Source: WRAU01 sp964277385 (GTDB lineage: Bacteria; Pseudomonadota; Alphaproteobacteria; WRAU01; Hepatincolaceae). From it: a stretch of DNA of 64,000 bases. Positions 62,713 through 64,000 of this stretch are shown here, piece after piece (position 1 is the stretch's first letter; each line of letters begins with the position of its first letter). A program made the position numbers and the translations under genes. The notes under the pieces are model-generated. The model was not told where the DNA came from. It worked only from the letters and a program-made list of their open reading frames with translations, and ran no database searches. Location: contig OZ195520.1 of assembly GCA_964277385.1 (NCBI GenBank), positions 1,401,127 to 1,465,126 of the forward strand. Reading direction: 5' to 3'.

Positions 62713-63528
62713 ATGCCAGAATTACCAGAAGTAGAAAACACAAAACTTTCGTTGTTACCAATTAAAGGAAAACAAATAGTTGGTGTTTTTACTTCTAGCA
62801 AGAAATTAAGAAAAAATATCCCAGAAAATATCTTAGAAGTTAAAAATTCAATAATTATTAATATAAAGAGAAAAGCAAAATATCTAATTTTTGATCTTGA
62901 TTGCAATAAAACTATAATTTCACATTTAGGTATGAGTGGTAAATTTATATATTCTGATGAAAATTCTATTAATAAACATGACCATATAATTTTATATCTA
63001 AATAATGCTTATAATTTAAAATATAATGATCCAAGAAGATTTGGTGTTTTTTTATTGGAAGATACAGATCAGTACATGAAAAAATTATTTCATGATACAG
63101 CAATAGATGCTATAGATGACAATTTTACAACAGACTACTTGTTAAATAAAATATCAAAAATATCTAGTAATATTAAAAATACACTTCTTAACCAAAAAAT
63201 TGTAGCTGGTATTGGTAATATATATGCTAGTGAAGCCCTTTTTCATGCAAAAATTAGCCCTCTTAGAACTGCAAATTCTTTAAATTATGTTGAATTGAGT
63301 ATTTTAGTATTATCTATTAAAGAAATTTTAAATAAAGCTATAAAATTAGGCGGATCAACTCTTAAAGATTACAGGAAAGCCGATGGTAAAATAGGAGAAT
63401 TTCAGAATCATTTTTCAGTATATTCTAAAGAAAATCAATGTTGTTCTCACAAAAATTGTGATGGAATCATAGAAAAAATTTTTCAAAATGGAAGGTCTAC
63501 TTTTTATTGTAAAAAATCTCAAAAATAG
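62713..63528 (+). CDS. mutM: Formamidopyrimidine-DNA glycosylase (Fpg/MutM)
   Basis: Removes 8-oxoguanine and opened purines from DNA. The start MPELPEVE gives the catalytic Pro and Glu, with the lysine in KRKAKYLIFDLD and the helix-two-turn-helix region NQKIVAGIGNIYASEALF. The 271-residue length is normal. The C-terminal zinc finger is altered: the last pair reads YCKKSQK, where YCxxCQ is usual, and the first pair is CSHKNC instead of CxxC; the DNA-contacting arginine in NGRSTFYC is kept. 11 bases after the PH-domain gene. Confidence 0.94.
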   Translation: MPELPEVENTKLSLLPIKGKQIVGVFTSSKKLRKNIPENILEVKNSIIINIKRKAKYLIFDLDCNKTIISHLGMSGKFIYSDENSINKHDHIILYLNNAYNLKYNDPRRFGVFLLEDTDQYMKKLFHDTAIDAIDDNFTTDYLLNKISKISSNIKNTLLNQKIVAGIGNIYASEALFHAKISPLRTANSLNYVELSILVLSIKEILNKAIKLGGSTLKDYRKADGKIGEFQNHFSVYSKENQCCSHKNCDGIIEKIFQNGRSTFYCKKSQK

Positions 63529-63567
63529 TGTACAATTGAGAAATGAATAGAAGAATCAATCTAATAA

Positions 63568-63590
63568 GGTTTAATATTTAATATTAAACC
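63568..63590 (+). terminator. Terminator after mutM
   Basis: GGTTTAATAT (63568-63577), loop TTA, ATATTAAACC (63581-63590) followed by ATTTTTAT. A 10-bp stem with a T run suits an intrinsic terminator between mutM and rpsT. Confidence 0.7.
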
Positions 63591-63620
63591 ATTTTTATAT
63601 GAAGTTAATTAAAATTATTA

Positions 63621-63647
63621 TTGTCAAATGTTTAATAATAGTATAAT
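63621..63647 (+). promoter_or_regulatory. Possible rpsT promoter
   Basis: TTGTCA at 63621-63626 and TATAAT at 63642-63647, 15 bases apart, 57 bases before the rpsT ATG and just after the mutM terminator. Spacing is shorter than ideal. Confidence 0.4.
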
Positions 63648-63703
63648 AATTATGTGTTAAAAATTTATCCTAGTTTAAATTAACAATTAAGGGTCATTAA
63701 AGT

Positions 63704-63967
63704 ATGGCAAATACAGAAAGCGCTAAAAAAAGAATTCGTCAAACAGCAAAAAGAACAGAAAGAAATAAATCTAGAATGAATAAGCTAAGAACTTTTGTTA
63801 GAAAAGTAGAAGATTTTATCAAAGAAGGAAATAAAGTAGAAGCTGAAAAAGCATTTAAGGAAGCTCAATCAGTTATTGCTACTACAGCTCAACAAGGTAC
63901 TCTTCATAAAAATACTGCAAGTAGAAAAGTTTCTAGATTGTTTGCTAGGGTTAAGTCTTTATCTTAA
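63704..63967 (+). CDS. rpsT: 30S ribosomal protein S20
   Basis: Primary 16S rRNA-binding protein. The 87 residues begin MANTESAKKRIRQTAKRTER and end LHKNTASRKVSRLFARVKSL, the conserved ends of S20, and are Lys/Arg-rich throughout. In alphaproteobacteria rpsT commonly precedes dnaA, so dnaA may follow just outside the window. Confidence 0.97.
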   Translation: MANTESAKKRIRQTAKRTERNKSRMNKLRTFVRKVEDFIKEGNKVEAEKAFKEAQSVIATTAQQGTLHKNTASRKVSRLFARVKSLS

Positions 63968-64000
63968 TTTTGAAATTTAAAACTATACTGTTGATTAAGT

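Noticed and set aside
1..64000. Full TGA-to-Trp code change
   Set aside because: Tryptophan is consistently TGG in conserved genes and no conserved gene is cut by TGA, so only avoidance of TGA is supported.
1..64000. CRISPR arrays, insertion sequences, prophage
   Set aside because: No regularly spaced repeats, no recognisable transposase or phage gene and no terminal inverted repeats were seen.

Overview
The window is a gene-dense stretch, by eye about three quarters A+T, from a Gram-negative alphaproteobacterium with a reduced genome. The blocks aroE-coaE-dnaQ-timA-smr, rho-mnmE-mnmG-rsmG-parA-parB, hslV-hslU-hit, rnd-kdsD-lptC/A-lptB and ubiE-ubiB-dut...mutM-rpsT are classic alphaproteobacterial synteny. 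The A+T content, the family of small outer-membrane beta-barrels resembling the P44/Msp2 superfamily, the decayed genes and the absence of recognisable insertion sequences point to a host-associated lineage near Rickettsiales or Holosporales. Species cannot be named from the sequence alone. The cell makes LPS (kdsD, lpt genes) and peptidoglycan (murJ), retains shikimate-pathway genes (aroE, class II DAHP synthase), can run Pta-AckA acetate metabolism, and imports phosphate through a complete Pst-PhoU set.

Layout. 1-6.7 kb (minus strand): murJ (partial), mutS, and four small outer-membrane barrel genes with ppa among them. 6.8-10.8 kb: a lipoprotein, then smr, timA, dnaQ, coaE and aroE on the minus strand. 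10.77-11.15 kb: a divergent A+T-rich gap that is the candidate replication origin, with five overlapping or separate TTAA-N7-TTAA (CtrA-type) boxes. 11.2-19.3 kb: rho, mnmE, a GtrA-like gene, mnmG, rsmG, parA and parB, with five parS-like sites between 14.6 and 19.6 kb. 19.6-24.8 kb: tadA, rluB, rsmD, an orphan P-loop kinase, hslVU and a HIT protein. 24.8-28.7 kb: comM and a ClbS/DfsB-like gene surrounded by decayed sequence. 28.7-35 kb: an FkbM methyltransferase and pstSCAB-phoU. 35.3-40.3 kb: a barrel protein with a charged tail, a glycosyltransferase, pta-ackA and an orphan hydrophilic protein. 40.6-50.3 kb (minus): hugZ-like, a DUF45 metallopeptidase, ycgN, cysS, gltX, nadE, pncB, class II DAHP synthase and an orphan. 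50.4-54.1 kb: rnd, kdsD, an lptC-lptA fusion and lptB. 54.1-56.6 kb: sparse, with a Trm112-like small gene, an orphan and tRNA-Gly(GCC). 56.6-64 kb: ubiE, ubiB, dut, a heparinase-nicotinamidase fusion, a PH-domain protein, mutM and rpsT.

How the parts combine. nadE, pncB and the nicotinamidase-like domain fused to the heparinase-like protein would, with a NadD elsewhere, form the salvage route nicotinamide to nicotinate to NaMN to NaAD to NAD. kdsD and lptCA-lptB supply Kdo precursor synthesis and LPS transport. The candidate oriC, the parS sites and parAB form the chromosome replication and segregation region.

Most notable observations: the heparinase-nicotinamidase fusion; the LptC-LptA fusion; the CtrA-box-rich candidate oriC; parS sites with an asymmetric core; and a complete lack of TGA stop codons in the 61 complete genes whose stops I read (46 TAA, 15 TAG, 0 TGA).
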